Assembly: GCF_947501225.1 (NCBI RefSeq) | Contig: NZ_CANMUW010000001.1 | Location: 558,001-622,000, forward strand | Source of the DNA: an uncultured Shewanella sp. | GTDB taxonomy: Bacteria; Pseudomonadota; Gammaproteobacteria; Enterobacterales; Shewanellaceae | Reading direction: 5' to 3' | DNA length: 64,000 nt | Part shown: positions 1 to 8,811 of the stretch, in pieces | Numbering within the stretch: the first letter of the stretch is position 1 | How the letters are laid out: every line of letters begins with the position of its first letter | The notes under the pieces: model-generated | Databases searched by the model: none | Told to the model about the DNA's origin: nothing | Seen by the model: only the letters and a program-made list of their open reading frames with translations | Translations under genes and position numbers: made by a program

Positions 1-573
1 GGAATGAGCGAGCAGCGCGATGATAATCGTTTCCTGTTCGCCTACGAGGAGGCTTTAGGTTATACCGTAGGCTCTATGGTTTGGGATAAAGATGGTTTGT
101 CGGCACTACTGGCCTTCTCACAGCTGACGGCCGAACTTGCTGCGAGCGGTAAGACGATTTGGAATCGACTGGAAGAGATATATCGCGAGCATGGCTTTCA
201 TCTCAATGCTCAGGTCAGTATTGCTCTGCAGCCTGATACGCCGAATATTGGAGCCTATCTGCGTGAGACACCGCCAGACTCCATAGCCGGCCGTGCCATC
301 ATCTCTGTCGATGATATCAGCTGCGGTCTGCGACGCTTTGCCGACGGTCGCACCGAGACTATCGAGCTGCCAAACAGTGACGTGCTTATCTATCGACTGG
401 AGGGCGGCGGACGCGTCATTGTCAGGCCTTCGGGTACTGAGCCCAAGATAAAATGTTATTATGAAATAGTAGAAACGATGACGGATGAGGATTCACTTCA
501 AAGCGTGCAGCAAAGGGCGCAAGCGCTGATGAATGAATTTATATCGGCCCATCAACAGTCGTTACCTCAATAG
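1..573 (+). CDS. Phosphoglucomutase/phosphomannomutase family protein, C-terminal part
   Basis: The reading frame is open from the first base, so the gene starts upstream of the window and only about the last 190 residues are visible. The motif FAYEEALGYTVGS near the visible start is the sugar-binding EE(A)LGY loop of alpha-D-phosphohexomutases, and RPSGTEPKIK about 140 residues in is the phosphate-binding loop of domain 4. The enzyme should interconvert hexose 1- and 6-phosphates in the cytoplasm. Whether glucose or mannose phosphates are preferred cannot be told from this part. The 3' end overlaps the convergent regulator gene by 12 bases. The methionine at base 4 lies inside the conserved region and is not the start. 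Confidence 0.85.
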   Translation, partial: GMSEQRDDNRFLFAYEEALGYTVGSMVWDKDGLSALLAFSQLTAELAASGKTIWNRLEEIYREHGFHLNAQVSIALQPDTPNIGAYLRETPPDSIAGRAIISVDDISCGLRRFADGRTETIELPNSDVLIYRLEGGGRVIVRPSGTEPKIKCYYEIVETMTDEDSLQSVQQRAQALMNEFISAHQQSLPQ

Positions 574-1722
574 TATCTGACCTAAATAGAGTTGCAGTAA
601 CCCGTCGAGCTGTTGAATATTGACGCCGGTGAGCCGCTGAATTTTATCGAGCCGATACCTTAGTGTGTTTCTATGGATAAACAGGGTATCGGCACACATC
701 TTCAGATCGCCGAAGTGAGTAAGGTAAGCGGCTAATGTTTTTTCGAGCTGACCACTCTTATCATTATCAATTAAAGCTTGATAGGCTGTGGTCAGCTCCA
801 CTCCCCGCCAATCTCCTTTGAGCGTAGACAGGAGTACGCGGAGGGAGTAATCTTCAAAGAGATACTTTTTTTTCCCCGGATGCAGCTGTCTGCCTAACGC
901 TAAGGTTTCTTTAGCCGTTTGATAGGAGCGGCTGATATCTGCAGGCTTAAGGAAGAACTGTCCGAGTGATATGTTCAGCCTGGCGGCCATCTCGTCGGGC
1001 AAGCGCGACAGTAGCTGGTCGATCCGTTCACTTTCCAGATCCGGGTTCCACTGTTTACCATCGAGATATGCGGGTTTCAAGATAACCAGCTCAGTCATCG
1101 ATGTCATGGCCACTAAGTTTCCACGTGACGGATTTTCAAGTAGATTCAGCACCATTTTAAGTACTGAATTGGCAGAGGTCTGCTGTTCATCTCCCTGTAC
1201 CCGAATCACTGCGGCCACGCGCGGTTCGCTCAGATCGATTCCCAGTTGAGCGGCCCACTTTAGCAGGTGGTCATTGAACTCATTGTCAGGTTTAATCAGT
1301 TGAAGAATAAACTCCTCCTTTTGACGATATTGCCATTGAGCGAGCTCCAGTGAACTGGCTTGTTCGACAATGAGTTCGGCGGTCATCTTAAGGAGCTCAC
1401 CATAGCTGCGAAGGTGTTCAGGCTCCCCTGTGATGCCGATAACACCTATGATCTCCCCTTTGTAATGTAGGGGAAGGTTAATACCCGCTTTGACGCCGTG
1501 TAGATCCGATGCGGTAGCCGAGGTGATCTCAACGGTTCGATTCTGGCTGATGGCGAGTAGGGCACCTTCATGAGTCGCGCCGATTCGGTGGGGATCGCCC
1601 GATCCCAGAATAATGCCATGGTGGCTCATGACATTGATGTTATGGGCGATGATTATCATAGTACGGTCGACTATCTGTTGTGCCAAACGCGAGTCTAGAA
1701 AGTACAAGGTGGGATCTCTCAA
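562..1722 (-). CDS. cdaR: CdaR/SdaR-type sugar diacid transcriptional regulator
   Basis: This 386-residue protein matches the length and layout of E. coli CdaR. Residues 5-135 form the sugar-diacid recognition domain (RLAQQIVDRTMIIIAHNINVM, then GSGDPHRIGATHEGALL). The C-terminal 60 residues form a PucR-type helix-turn-helix (CADTLFIHRNTLRYRLDKIQ). The family activates uptake and catabolism of glucarate, galactarate or glycerate. The conserved N-terminus forces a TTG start at 1722: an in-frame stop lies four codons upstream and the first ATG would delete conserved residues. No clear ribosome binding site precedes it. The expected target genes (glycerate kinase, permease) are not in this window. 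A palindrome lies just upstream at 1749-1764. Confidence 0.85.
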   Translation of the reverse strand: MRDPTLYFLDSRLAQQIVDRTMIIIAHNINVMSHHGIILGSGDPHRIGATHEGALLAISQNRTVEITSATASDLHGVKAGINLPLHYKGEIIGVIGITGEPEHLRSYGELLKMTAELIVEQASSLELAQWQYRQKEEFILQLIKPDNEFNDHLLKWAAQLGIDLSEPRVAAVIRVQGDEQQTSANSVLKMVLNLLENPSRGNLVAMTSMTELVILKPAYLDGKQWNPDLESERIDQLLSRLPDEMAARLNISLGQFFLKPADISRSYQTAKETLALGRQLHPGKKKYLFEDYSLRVLLSTLKGDWRGVELTTAYQALIDNDKSGQLEKTLAAYLTHFGDLKMCADTLFIHRNTLRYRLDKIQRLTGVNIQQLDGLLQLYLGQILLR

Positions 1723-1748
1723 AATTTTTTGTCAGCTTAAGGTATTTC

Positions 1749-1764
1749 TATACCAATTAGTATA
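1749..1764. promoter_or_regulatory. Inverted repeat upstream of cdaR, possible operator
   Basis: TATAC and GTATA arms flank a 6-base CAATTA centre, 27 bases upstream of the TTG start of cdaR on the minus strand. The position suits autoregulation, but I know of no matching consensus, so this is only a candidate. Confidence 0.25.
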
Positions 1765-2021
1765 AGAAAGTGATCTACTCAGAGTTATTTTGGCAAACTA
1801 ATTCAAGGCGAATGGATGAGGGAATGGTGCTCCCTTTTGAAGTCATTCAACGCAGAAGCAGGCAGCCAGAAACACTCGCTGAGCGATCATATCTTTTTAC
1901 TGATTGGTATTATATTGAGGGCCAACCTATCAGCCCATTTTTGTGGGAGTAAGCCGACTCGATGAAGCAGTCCAATCTGAATCGGCTGCTTCACAGTAAT
2001 ACGCCCTGAGAGAGTCTAACA

Positions 2022-2044
2022 AAACAGGAGGAGCCCCCCTGTTA
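2022..2044 (-). terminator. Rho-independent terminator of the lipoprotein gene
   Basis: AACAGGAGG and CCCCCTGTT arms form a stem with one mismatch, just past the stop codon at 2049. On the minus strand it is followed by TTTTGTT. Confidence 0.6.
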
Positions 2045-2048
2045 GCCG

Positions 2049-2822
2049 CTACTCTCTGTACTGCTTTATCGCCCATCTGCCCGGTGAGTCCGGGTCAGCA
2101 ATCAGTACGTTTAGATGGTTACTCTCCGGGTGGGTGAGTGATGTTTGCAACAGGTAGTTTGAGGTGTTACTGAAGCTCGGTTGTGTACCCGATGGGATCA
2201 CTATGACAGAGGTTTCGGCCAGGTTTGTGTCGTAAACATGCACGTTAGATGTTTGAGTGAACCCCAGATTCAGTACCAGTGCCTGTTTGGTATCCACATT
2301 GTAGATGTCAACGCTGCCGGGGGCGAGAGCATTGGCGTGGGTGAAGCGATAACTGTTGACCACCCCATTGAGTTTACTCACCCGATGTAAGTTCCGCCTT
2401 TCAAGGCCCGAGGTCTTGCCCATTGCGAGCAGGAAAAAAGCCTGCTGCGCAGAGCTAAAATCCATGGTGTTAGTCGATAACACAGACTGGTTATTAAATG
2501 AATCCTTGAGCCTGAAGGTCAGCTTGGCCTGAGGCAAGCCTTCCCAGCCGAAACTGGCAGAGCGCAATTTTTGAAGATAATCCAGATTCGATGCTATCTC
2601 AACTTCGTCTATGGCGGCATTTTTATAAAACAGGTCAACTTTGGTGTGTAGTCGGGCTGTATCTGGAGCTGAAATTAAATTTATGACATCTGCGCTGAAT
2701 TCGTGTTTATTCGATCTATCCGGTGCCGTTGTCGCTTTGCCCTCGGCTCCGCCGCCACCGCAAGCTAACAACATGGTACAGATAGAAGATGCCATACAGA
2801 TCTTTAAGAAAGGTGAAAACAA
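2049..2822 (-). CDS. Uncharacterised outer-membrane-type lipoprotein
   Basis: I do not recognise this 257-residue protein with certainty. It begins with a lipoprotein signal peptide whose lipobox is LLAC (Cys21), followed by Gly-Gly-Gly-Gly and a polar linker, so it should be lipid-anchored. With no Asp at position +2, sorting to the outer membrane is likely. The rest is rich in Ser, Thr, Asn and hydrophobic residues with no transmembrane segment, consistent with beta-rich repeats somewhat like DUF4397 proteins; that link is tentative. The start is a TTG at 2822, because the first ATG (2795) would leave a signal peptide with no positive charge. It is a single gene with its own terminator, between a regulator and a diguanylate cyclase. 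Confidence 0.65.
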   Translation of the reverse strand: MFSPFLKICMASSICTMLLACGGGGAEGKATTAPDRSNKHEFSADVINLISAPDTARLHTKVDLFYKNAAIDEVEIASNLDYLQKLRSASFGWEGLPQAKLTFRLKDSFNNQSVLSTNTMDFSSAQQAFFLLAMGKTSGLERRNLHRVSKLNGVVNSYRFTHANALAPGSVDIYNVDTKQALVLNLGFTQTSNVHVYDTNLAETSVIVIPSGTQPSFSNTSNYLLQTSLTHPESNHLNVLIADPDSPGRWAIKQYRE

Positions 2823-2951
2823 GGTTTAGGTTCCATCTAAAGTTATTCCAATATTTGGTTATTTTATCCCTGTGCTTAGCTGTTTATCAACTTTTTGAAT
2901 TCGATTTCAACTCTGGACTCGCATTTTATGCTGATGCTCTTGTCTGCTGGG

Positions 2952-3932
2952 TTATTTCTTGGATAGTTTGTTTTGGTACATATAGTCGTCGGCAAGTTTG
3001 AGCAGCTCCTCTAACTCCGCCTTGTCGCCGGGTCTTATAACCGCATAGCCGAAGGAGTATTTAATGGGGGGATCTATCTGTTGCTGCGCCAGCAAGCTAT
3101 TCATCCTTTCGGTAAACAGCGTCACACAGCTCTCACTCTCAGCATGAATTAGAACGATAAACTCATCTCCTCCCCATCTGGCAACGAGATCACAGCTTCT
3201 GCTATTTTTTTTAAGCGTTTTAGCAAATTTTTGTAGCATGATATCGCCGACATCATGGCCGTATGTGTCATTGGCGCGTTTGAACTCATCGAGATCGAAG
3301 TAGAGCAGGATTAGCTTTCTGTTCAGCCTTTGGGCGAGCTCCTGAGTGCTTCTCAGCAGATCGGTAAAGCCCCTGCGGTTGAAGATCTGCGTTAACGGAT
3401 CCGTATAACTCAGAGTGAGTAACTGGTTCTCTTTATAGAGATGACGAAGATCGCTGTCAATCACCTCTTTAATGACGCCCAGAGCATTAATATATTTTTG
3501 AGGGTAGTCGGTCACTTTAGTGTCGAGTACACACAGGGTGCCAAACACACTGCCATCGGGCCAGGAGATAGGAAGCCCCAGATAGGAAACATAATTATCT
3601 TCGGTGTATTCAGGATTGTTACTCCACTGTGGATCTTGCTTTGCGTCGCGGACGTAGAGCTCTGAGGAGCTCTTTACTACATGATGGCAGTAGATATTAC
3701 TGTCCAGGTTGTTGCTACCGGGTTGATAGTGGGTTTCAGGTTTCTCTGAGGCGATAATCACCTCTATCCCCTTTAAATTTGCCTGATTGATAAATGTGGC
3801 CGGCGCATTAAACATGTCGGCAACGGTATTAACTAAGCGTTGCCATCGCTGCCAGTCTATCTCCTCTATCTCAAGATTAAGAATAGAGGAGTAAGGGTAG
3901 GGAGGAAGTGTCTTGCCGGGCAATTCGCTCAC
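2952..3932 (-). CDS. GAF-GGDEF diguanylate cyclase
   Basis: Residues about 30-165 form a GAF sensor domain (NAPATFINQ, YCHHVVKSS, YLGLPISWPDGSVFGTLCVLD). Residues 175-326 form a GGDEF domain that starts at DPLTQIFNRRGF. The catalytic motif GGDEF is intact at residues 254-258, and an RxxD inhibitory site (RSCD, 245-248) lies exactly five residues before it, so the protein should make cyclic di-GMP from two GTP and be subject to product inhibition. There is no signal peptide or membrane segment, so it is cytoplasmic; the GAF ligand is unknown. It stands alone, with no phosphodiesterase partner nearby. Confidence 0.9.
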   Translation of the reverse strand: MSELPGKTLPPYPYSSILNLEIEEIDWQRWQRLVNTVADMFNAPATFINQANLKGIEVIIASEKPETHYQPGSNNLDSNIYCHHVVKSSSELYVRDAKQDPQWSNNPEYTEDNYVSYLGLPISWPDGSVFGTLCVLDTKVTDYPQKYINALGVIKEVIDSDLRHLYKENQLLTLSYTDPLTQIFNRRGFTDLLRSTQELAQRLNRKLILLYFDLDEFKRANDTYGHDVGDIMLQKFAKTLKKNSRSCDLVARWGGDEFIVLIHAESESCVTLFTERMNSLLAQQQIDPPIKYSFGYAVIRPGDKAELEELLKLADDYMYQNKLSKK

Positions 3933-4067
3933 GAAGCAACCTTATTTTGTTAGCTGGTAAGCTTAAGTTTAGCCAACCGCTGACATTTTGTGGGAGATTG
4001 AGAGATTTTAAAACGAGCTTACATTACCGATGCTTTTAAGCCGGTTTGGTGAGAGGGGGTTAAGGTA

Positions 4068-4706
4068 CTATCTTATGATCTGCTTTACTCTCTGTTTGAG
4101 CATGGGGAGTAGCTCAGCTTCAAATTCCGGATGTCGTTTAAGCCAGATATTGTTTCGTGGGCTGGGGTGAGGCAGCACTATCCGGGATGGCCAGTACTCT
4201 TTCCAGTTAGCCACTGCTGATGTGACCGATATTTTTCCTGGTTTTGTAGAGGCGGTGCCGGAATCTTGTGGGGGGGTAGCCAGATGATAGTCGATAGCGT
4301 ACTGCCCAAGGATCACTGTGAGCTCGATTTTATCTAAATGGCTAAGGATTGCCTGACGCCAACTTTTGGCACACTCCGGCATCGGAGGCTTATCGCCTGC
4401 CTTTTTGCCACCTCGTATTATATGTCCGGGAAAACAAAACCCCATAGGTATTATGGCAAACAGGTTCGGGTCATAAAATTGTGAGCTCGAAACACCGAGC
4501 CACTCTCTGAGCCTGTCTCCGCTCATATCCTGAAAAGGCATTCCCTGATCATGGGCCTTTTGTCCGGGAGCCTGACCCGCAATAAGAATTTTTGCATTGG
4601 CGTCGAGCTGAATGATAGGTTTCGGCGGGCAGGGAAGTTCCGCCCGACATTTTTGACAGGCGGATATCTGCTGAATTAACTCGTTGAGGCTGGTTTCACT
4701 GCTCAT
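4068..4706 (-). CDS. Uracil-DNA glycosylase family protein, probably with an Fe-S cluster
   Basis: This 212-residue protein has the two signature motifs of the uracil-DNA glycosylase superfamily: GQAPGQKAH (residues 44-52) and LPHPSPRN (178-185). Four cysteines, C17-x2-C20, C91 (in FCFPG) and C112 (in PECAKSW), are spaced like the 4Fe-4S ligands of family 4 enzymes. It most resembles the group typified by Haemophilus HI0220.2. The expected role is removal of uracil or other damaged bases from DNA, but substrate range in this group is not established from sequence. It is monocistronic or loosely linked to the membrane protein gene behind it. Confidence 0.8.
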   Translation of the reverse strand: MSSETSLNELIQQISACQKCRAELPCPPKPIIQLDANAKILIAGQAPGQKAHDQGMPFQDMSGDRLREWLGVSSSQFYDPNLFAIIPMGFCFPGHIIRGGKKAGDKPPMPECAKSWRQAILSHLDKIELTVILGQYAIDYHLATPPQDSGTASTKPGKISVTSAVANWKEYWPSRIVLPHPSPRNNIWLKRHPEFEAELLPMLKQRVKQIIR

Positions 4707-4742
4707 TGTGCAATCTATATCAGAAGGCGCAGAGGTCTGTCG

Positions 4743-5402
4743 CTATGAGATTAACTTCTGCAGGGTTTGATATAGCCAGTAAGCCATCAAGGGGTAGCCG
4801 ATGATTAAGGCAACAAATGCGATGATGCGTGCCTTGTTATCGCTATGGCTTTTTAGTGCCATATGCGCAACCAGGATGGAAAACAGTGCCACCGGCGGGA
4901 ACAGATAGGCGATGGTGAGAAACACCAAGGCACCCAGTGCGAGGATCAAAGAGCCGTGCGGACTCTGAGCCCGTTTACTGAGTGTGAGCTGCAGTGGGAG
5001 CAGCGCCAGTGCAACGGCGATGATGATCAGGCCTATGTTAAACGCCATATCCGCGAAGCCTCTGTGATCTATCACTGTAAGAACCAATGCAATTGCCGGA
5101 ATAATGAGTGAACAAAGGCTATGGACCTTACTGAAACGCCGGCTCTGGTATCTACCGGCGAAGAAGAAGAGGGCGTTCAGGATAAGATTTAATATGGTAA
5201 AGCTACCTAAGACCAGGATGATAAAAGCCGTTGCTGTAGAGCCGGCAGAACTAAAGGCGAAGGCGGGTGCGGGAATAAGTAATAAAAGTGTGCTGGCCAG
5301 CACTCCTCGTATACTCATGGTTGAGTTAATTATGTTAGCAAGTTTTGTGCTGAACTTTGATACGTTTGTATCTGTAATTAAAAGATTAAACAGTGAAGTC
5401 AT
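4743..5402 (-). CDS. Small multi-pass inner membrane protein of unknown function
   Basis: The protein is hydrophobic along most of its length, with about six likely transmembrane segments. An AFAF cleavage-like site around residues 47-50 follows a hydrophobic stretch that begins at an internal methionine (residue 29, base 5318). The ATG at 5402 gives 219 residues and the one at 5318 gives 191; the shorter form starts directly with a signal-like sequence (MSIRGVLASTLLLL) and may be the true one. Neither has a strong ribosome binding site. I recognise no family. It follows the end of the mtr cluster, separated from it by a terminator. Confidence 0.6.
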   Translation of the reverse strand: MTSLFNLLITDTNVSKFSTKLANIINSTMSIRGVLASTLLLLIPAPAFAFSSAGSTATAFIILVLGSFTILNLILNALFFFAGRYQSRRFSKVHSLCSLIIPAIALVLTVIDHRGFADMAFNIGLIIIAVALALLPLQLTLSKRAQSPHGSLILALGALVFLTIAYLFPPVALFSILVAHMALKSHSDNKARIIAFVALIIGYPLMAYWLYQTLQKLIS

Positions 5403-5534
5403 GGGATCTCATGAGGCATAAAAAAGAGTTGCATTAAGATCTACTAAAGTGAGTGATAATTCAAGCCAATTTATAAGCTTGAGTGAAATTTAACTGCAAG
5501 TTCAGATCCAGCTCAAGGTTTGAAAGTGGGATAT

Positions 5535-5572
5535 AAAAAGGCCAGTTTCCATACAGATGGAATCTGGCCTTT
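5535..5572 (-). terminator. Terminator at the end of mtrCAB
   Basis: GGCCAGATTCCAT and ATGGAAACTGGCC form a 13-bp stem with one mismatch around a 4-base loop, followed on the minus strand by TTTTTA. It lies 30 bases past the mtrB stop and closes the electron transfer cluster. Confidence 0.85.
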
Positions 5573-5573
5573 C

Positions 5574-5613
5574 TTATAGCTTATAGCTTATAGCTTATAG
5601 CTTATAGCTTATA
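5574..5613. repeat. Heptamer tandem repeat (TTATAGC, about 5.6 copies) across the mtrB stop codon
   Basis: Five perfect copies of TTATAGC plus a partial sixth run from 5574 to about 5613. They include the last codons and the stop of mtrB (5602-5604), and the rest lie between that stop and the terminator. On the coding strand each unit contains TAA, so copy-number change should leave the protein end intact. Confidence 0.9.
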
Positions 5614-7713
5614 ACTCATACTCAGCATGATGAGATGCGCAGTATAGTCGTGGCTGTTAGAGCCGAAGCTCACAACATTCCAGATACCATCCGGTGCAAT
5701 CTCATTTGCCGCATCATTATCCTGATACTTTTCCATCTTATAATCTAATCTCAGCGCCATTTTTGGTGTGGCTTGATATTGACCATAGATGTTGACGTTA
5801 TGTGATTTAGCATAGTAATCGCCATAGTCACCTGTAATGCCTTGCGTGACTTGAGTGCTACTGTCTGAATCTGAGTAGGTGTAGTCAACGCCCAAGCGTA
5901 ACTTCTTCTCCATCAGATTGTTATAGCTAAATCCGGCACCGATAACATCGACCTGATCTTCGACTGTACCGGTCCAGTTTGGTGCGGCGAAGTTGCTGCT
6001 ACCAGCTTGATCTGAGTCTATGTTTTGACGGTTGTAGAAGGCCGTCACAGTCATATCGTCGTTGAGCAGGTAACTGACACTCGCATCATAGCTCAAATCT
6101 TTCGATTCGGTCAGACCGATCTGGGTCTCATTATAGTCATCGATGGCGTAACGGGTACCGAAGTCTAAAGTAAGTGTATCGATCGGGCTGTGGGTCACAC
6201 GAGCTTCAATCATAGTACGCTTACGGTCAGCCAGGTTGTATTTACGCAGCAGGTCGTTAGACTCAGAAGAGGTCCACTGGGAAGCCTCATAATCTGAGCC
6301 ATCACGCTCGCCATAACTACCCTTGATCCACATATCCCAGTTATCGAACGAACTTAGACGGAACTTAGTCCACAGCGTATGTTCGTCGGTGGTTTCGCGG
6401 TCCTGGTAACTACGGTCATCGGTACGGTAATCGTATCCGGCCTCGAGTTTCATACCACGGGTAATACGATAATCGACACCTAATTTAGCGCGTTGGGTGG
6501 TGATATCGTAAGGCGTGTTATAAGCGGCCTGACCATTAACCTCATCGATACTGATCTGAGTCCACTGCTCGACATTGGTCTTGTTGTCACGATCTGTGTA
6601 ATCGTAACTAGCATTAAGACGCACACTTCGGTTGATACGTGAGACTAACTTGAGGTTAACCCCGGTCATGTCAACACGGCCATCGAGAGATTCAGCCGGA
6701 ACCTGATAACCATAGCCTGAAGTAACAAACTCTTGATCTTGAGTCATCTGCCCGTAGTGGACACGACCGCTCATGATAGTTTTGTCGGCGATGACTTGTC
6801 CCATCAATGAAACCGTATGAGACTCGTTATCCGGATCCAGTGACATATAACCACGATTCGCCGCACCAAAGGTTGGGTTAAAGGCGTTATCGAAGCCTAA
6901 CTGGCTATATTCATTCTTGAAGATAGAGCCATTGTAGTTGATGGCTGTAAACCAGTTATCGCCACGAAGCTTGATGCCGGCTTCGATGGTATCTGTTGTG
7001 TAATCAACAGGTTCGGCAAGCATCATAGATTGGTTATAGAAGCTACCCGAAGTCTGCTTAAGGCCTGATTTATCCTCACGTTGATAGTTAACGTAGGTGC
7101 TCCAAAGCTCTTCGCCTTGATACTCTATACCCATTCCGGCGCGCTTACGCTTAAGCGATAGCTCCGTTGGGTTCAAGCTGGAGTAGAGTTGACTCATCTC
7201 CTGGCTGGATCCCGCTGTTTGCCAGTTACCAGGCAGGGTGAGGTCATCTCCACCAACGCCTTGATACGGGGTCATTGCACTGTCAGTCTTATAGGTCGCA
7301 ATTTGACGGTAGTTCAGGTTCAGGTTGTATTGCCCCGCCTTACCGGCATTGATATCTAAGCGGCCATTTTCCATGCCAAGGTTATCGGCCTCGATACTGG
7401 CGCGGTATCCGCCTTTACCTGCATAAGTAAGGTCTGCATCGACCTTGCCTGCGAACTCATCTTCGGCGGCAAAGGCATTGGCTGAGTGAATGTCATCGCT
7501 GTCGTTGTAGCCGGCGCCGACACCTACAGTGCCTGCAAAGCCTGTTTCAACTTCACAGCGCTTACAGACCCACTTGTCGAACTTAACTTTACTCGTGTTC
7601 GCATTTTGAAGGCCGTAGCCTTCGGCTGCGACAGCAGTGCTAGTCATTAAGGTTCCGGCAACACCTGCGTTAGCAAGTAGAGCGAGGGTGACTAAATTTA
7701 ACTTGAATTTCAT
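5602..7713 (-). CDS. mtrB: MtrB outer membrane beta-barrel of the mtrCAB conduit
   Basis: This 703-residue protein is the porin sheath through which the decaheme MtrA crosses the outer membrane to reach MtrC. It has a Sec signal peptide ending at about residue 30 (STAVAA), then the family hallmark CKRC at residues 50-53. The remainder alternates aromatic and polar residues as in a large beta-barrel and ends in SYKL. Length is close to MR-1 MtrB (about 697). It lies 15 bases behind mtrA, as expected for a co-transcribed porin-cytochrome pair, and is the last gene before the terminator. It is paralogous to MtrE encoded 11 kb away. The identification is secure from motif, length and position. 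Confidence 0.96.
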   Translation of the reverse strand: MKFKLNLVTLALLANAGVAGTLMTSTAVAAEGYGLQNANTSKVKFDKWVCKRCEVETGFAGTVGVGAGYNDSDDIHSANAFAAEDEFAGKVDADLTYAGKGGYRASIEADNLGMENGRLDINAGKAGQYNLNLNYRQIATYKTDSAMTPYQGVGGDDLTLPGNWQTAGSSQEMSQLYSSLNPTELSLKRKRAGMGIEYQGEELWSTYVNYQREDKSGLKQTSGSFYNQSMMLAEPVDYTTDTIEAGIKLRGDNWFTAINYNGSIFKNEYSQLGFDNAFNPTFGAANRGYMSLDPDNESHTVSLMGQVIADKTIMSGRVHYGQMTQDQEFVTSGYGYQVPAESLDGRVDMTGVNLKLVSRINRSVRLNASYDYTDRDNKTNVEQWTQISIDEVNGQAAYNTPYDITTQRAKLGVDYRITRGMKLEAGYDYRTDDRSYQDRETTDEHTLWTKFRLSSFDNWDMWIKGSYGERDGSDYEASQWTSSESNDLLRKYNLADRKRTMIEARVTHSPIDTLTLDFGTRYAIDDYNETQIGLTESKDLSYDASVSYLLNDDMTVTAFYNRQNIDSDQAGSSNFAAPNWTGTVEDQVDVIGAGFSYNNLMEKKLRLGVDYTYSDSDSSTQVTQGITGDYGDYYAKSHNVNIYGQYQATPKMALRLDYKMEKYQDNDAANEIAPDGIWNVVSFGSNSHDYTAHLIMLSMSYKL

Positions 7714-7728
7714 CTTCTCGTCTCCTGA

Positions 7729-8730
7729 TTAACGCTGGAACAGTTTGCCAGATGGATGGTTAGAACCATGGATCTGACTATGACAGTTCAGACAGCTGTT
7801 GCCACCGGTGAAGGCGTTATCACCAACACTCGAGCCTTGACCTGTGTTACCAAAGTTAGCCCTGCTGGCATGCCCATCACTGGCGTGACATTGCTGACAA
7901 AGTTGTGGAGCACGAGTCTTAAGCATGCCTTCATTGACGCTGCCGTGAGGGTTATGACAGGTCACACAATCCTCAGTTACGGGTGCATGCTCCCACAGCT
8001 TTGGGCCACGTTTCTCGGCGTGACATGAATAACAGGTCTCATTGACGCTTGGCTTAACCAGGTCTGAATCTGCTAGTGTGCCGTGTGGATTATGACAGTC
8101 ACTACACACCATTTGAGCCCATTTCATTGGGTGGCTTGAGCGCTTGTTCATGTCTGCCTTTTGCTTGGTATGACAGCTGGTACAGACTTCCATTTCGGTG
8201 TTCTTGGATAACACAGGATCTTTGTCGGTATGAACCGAGTGGCAAGATGCACAGGCGACGTCGGCATTGTCATGGTGTCCGCCATTCCACGCCATGCGCT
8301 TATCGTCCTGGTGACAGCTCATACAGACGCTGTTTTGCTTCTCTGCTGATAGAGTAGAGTCAGGACCGAATGCGATCATCGGCTCCTTGCCACCTTTGTT
8401 ATGCTTACCCATAGGGCCGTGGCACGCTTCACATTGAAGACCTGCCATCGGGCTCTTGCTTGAGTCAATTGAGCCGTGAACACCCTTGAAGATATCCATC
8501 ACTTTTTCTGACTTACGGTGACACATTAAGCAAGAGTCTGCGCCTTTAGGTGAGTACTTACCTTCGGCAAACTTTTTATCCAGTGTCGCTTCTACTTCAT
8601 CCGGGGTCATCTTGGCGTCCCACTTAGAGGCTGTTGCAGTCGATGCAAAACCGAGTGAGAGTACCGCCGATACCATAAGGGCAGGTAAAACTGCCATAGA
8701 TAGTGTTTTAAATTTGTTTGTGATTTTCAT
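7729..8730 (-). CDS. mtrA: MtrA periplasmic decaheme c-type cytochrome
   Basis: The 333-residue product carries ten CXXCH heme-binding motifs (CLMCH, CEACH, CMSCH, CASCH, CTSCH, CSDCH, CYSCH, CVTCH, CQQCH, CLNCH) after a Sec signal peptide (cleavage near TATASK). MtrA accepts electrons from periplasmic carriers and passes them through MtrB to MtrC. The start at 8730 is chosen because AGGAAG lies eight bases upstream and it gives exactly the length of the MR-1 protein; the open frame extends further upstream (to 8799) but that part is not signal-peptide-like. It sits 81 bases behind mtrC and 15 bases ahead of mtrB. Confidence 0.97.
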   Translation of the reverse strand: MKITNKFKTLSMAVLPALMVSAVLSLGFASTATASKWDAKMTPDEVEATLDKKFAEGKYSPKGADSCLMCHRKSEKVMDIFKGVHGSIDSSKSPMAGLQCEACHGPMGKHNKGGKEPMIAFGPDSTLSAEKQNSVCMSCHQDDKRMAWNGGHHDNADVACASCHSVHTDKDPVLSKNTEMEVCTSCHTKQKADMNKRSSHPMKWAQMVCSDCHNPHGTLADSDLVKPSVNETCYSCHAEKRGPKLWEHAPVTEDCVTCHNPHGSVNEGMLKTRAPQLCQQCHASDGHASRANFGNTGQGSSVGDNAFTGGNSCLNCHSQIHGSNHPSGKLFQR

Positions 8731-8811
8731 ATTAGGCTTCCTAATTTGCACAAATAAGAGAGAAAACGGGGGGAGGTGACTCCCCCCTCTTTTCAACAAA
8801 GTTTTGGCAAA

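Larger units (their letters stand above)
1723..2048. other. Intergenic region between cdaR and a lipoprotein gene
   Basis: This 326-base stretch holds the inverted repeat at 1749-1764 just upstream of cdaR and a hairpin terminator of the lipoprotein gene near 2022-2044. A 60-codon frame (GTG at 1770 to 1952) has no good ribosome binding site and no family I recognise, so I do not call it a gene. Confidence 0.5.

Noticed and set aside
1770..1952. 60-codon plus-strand frame between cdaR and the lipoprotein gene
   Set aside because: It has a GTG start, no ribosome binding site, and no recognisable family or codon pattern; likely chance.
2789..3001. 70-codon plus-strand frame with a hydrophobic middle
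   Set aside because: It overlaps the antisense strand of two better-supported genes at both ends and has no clear start signal.
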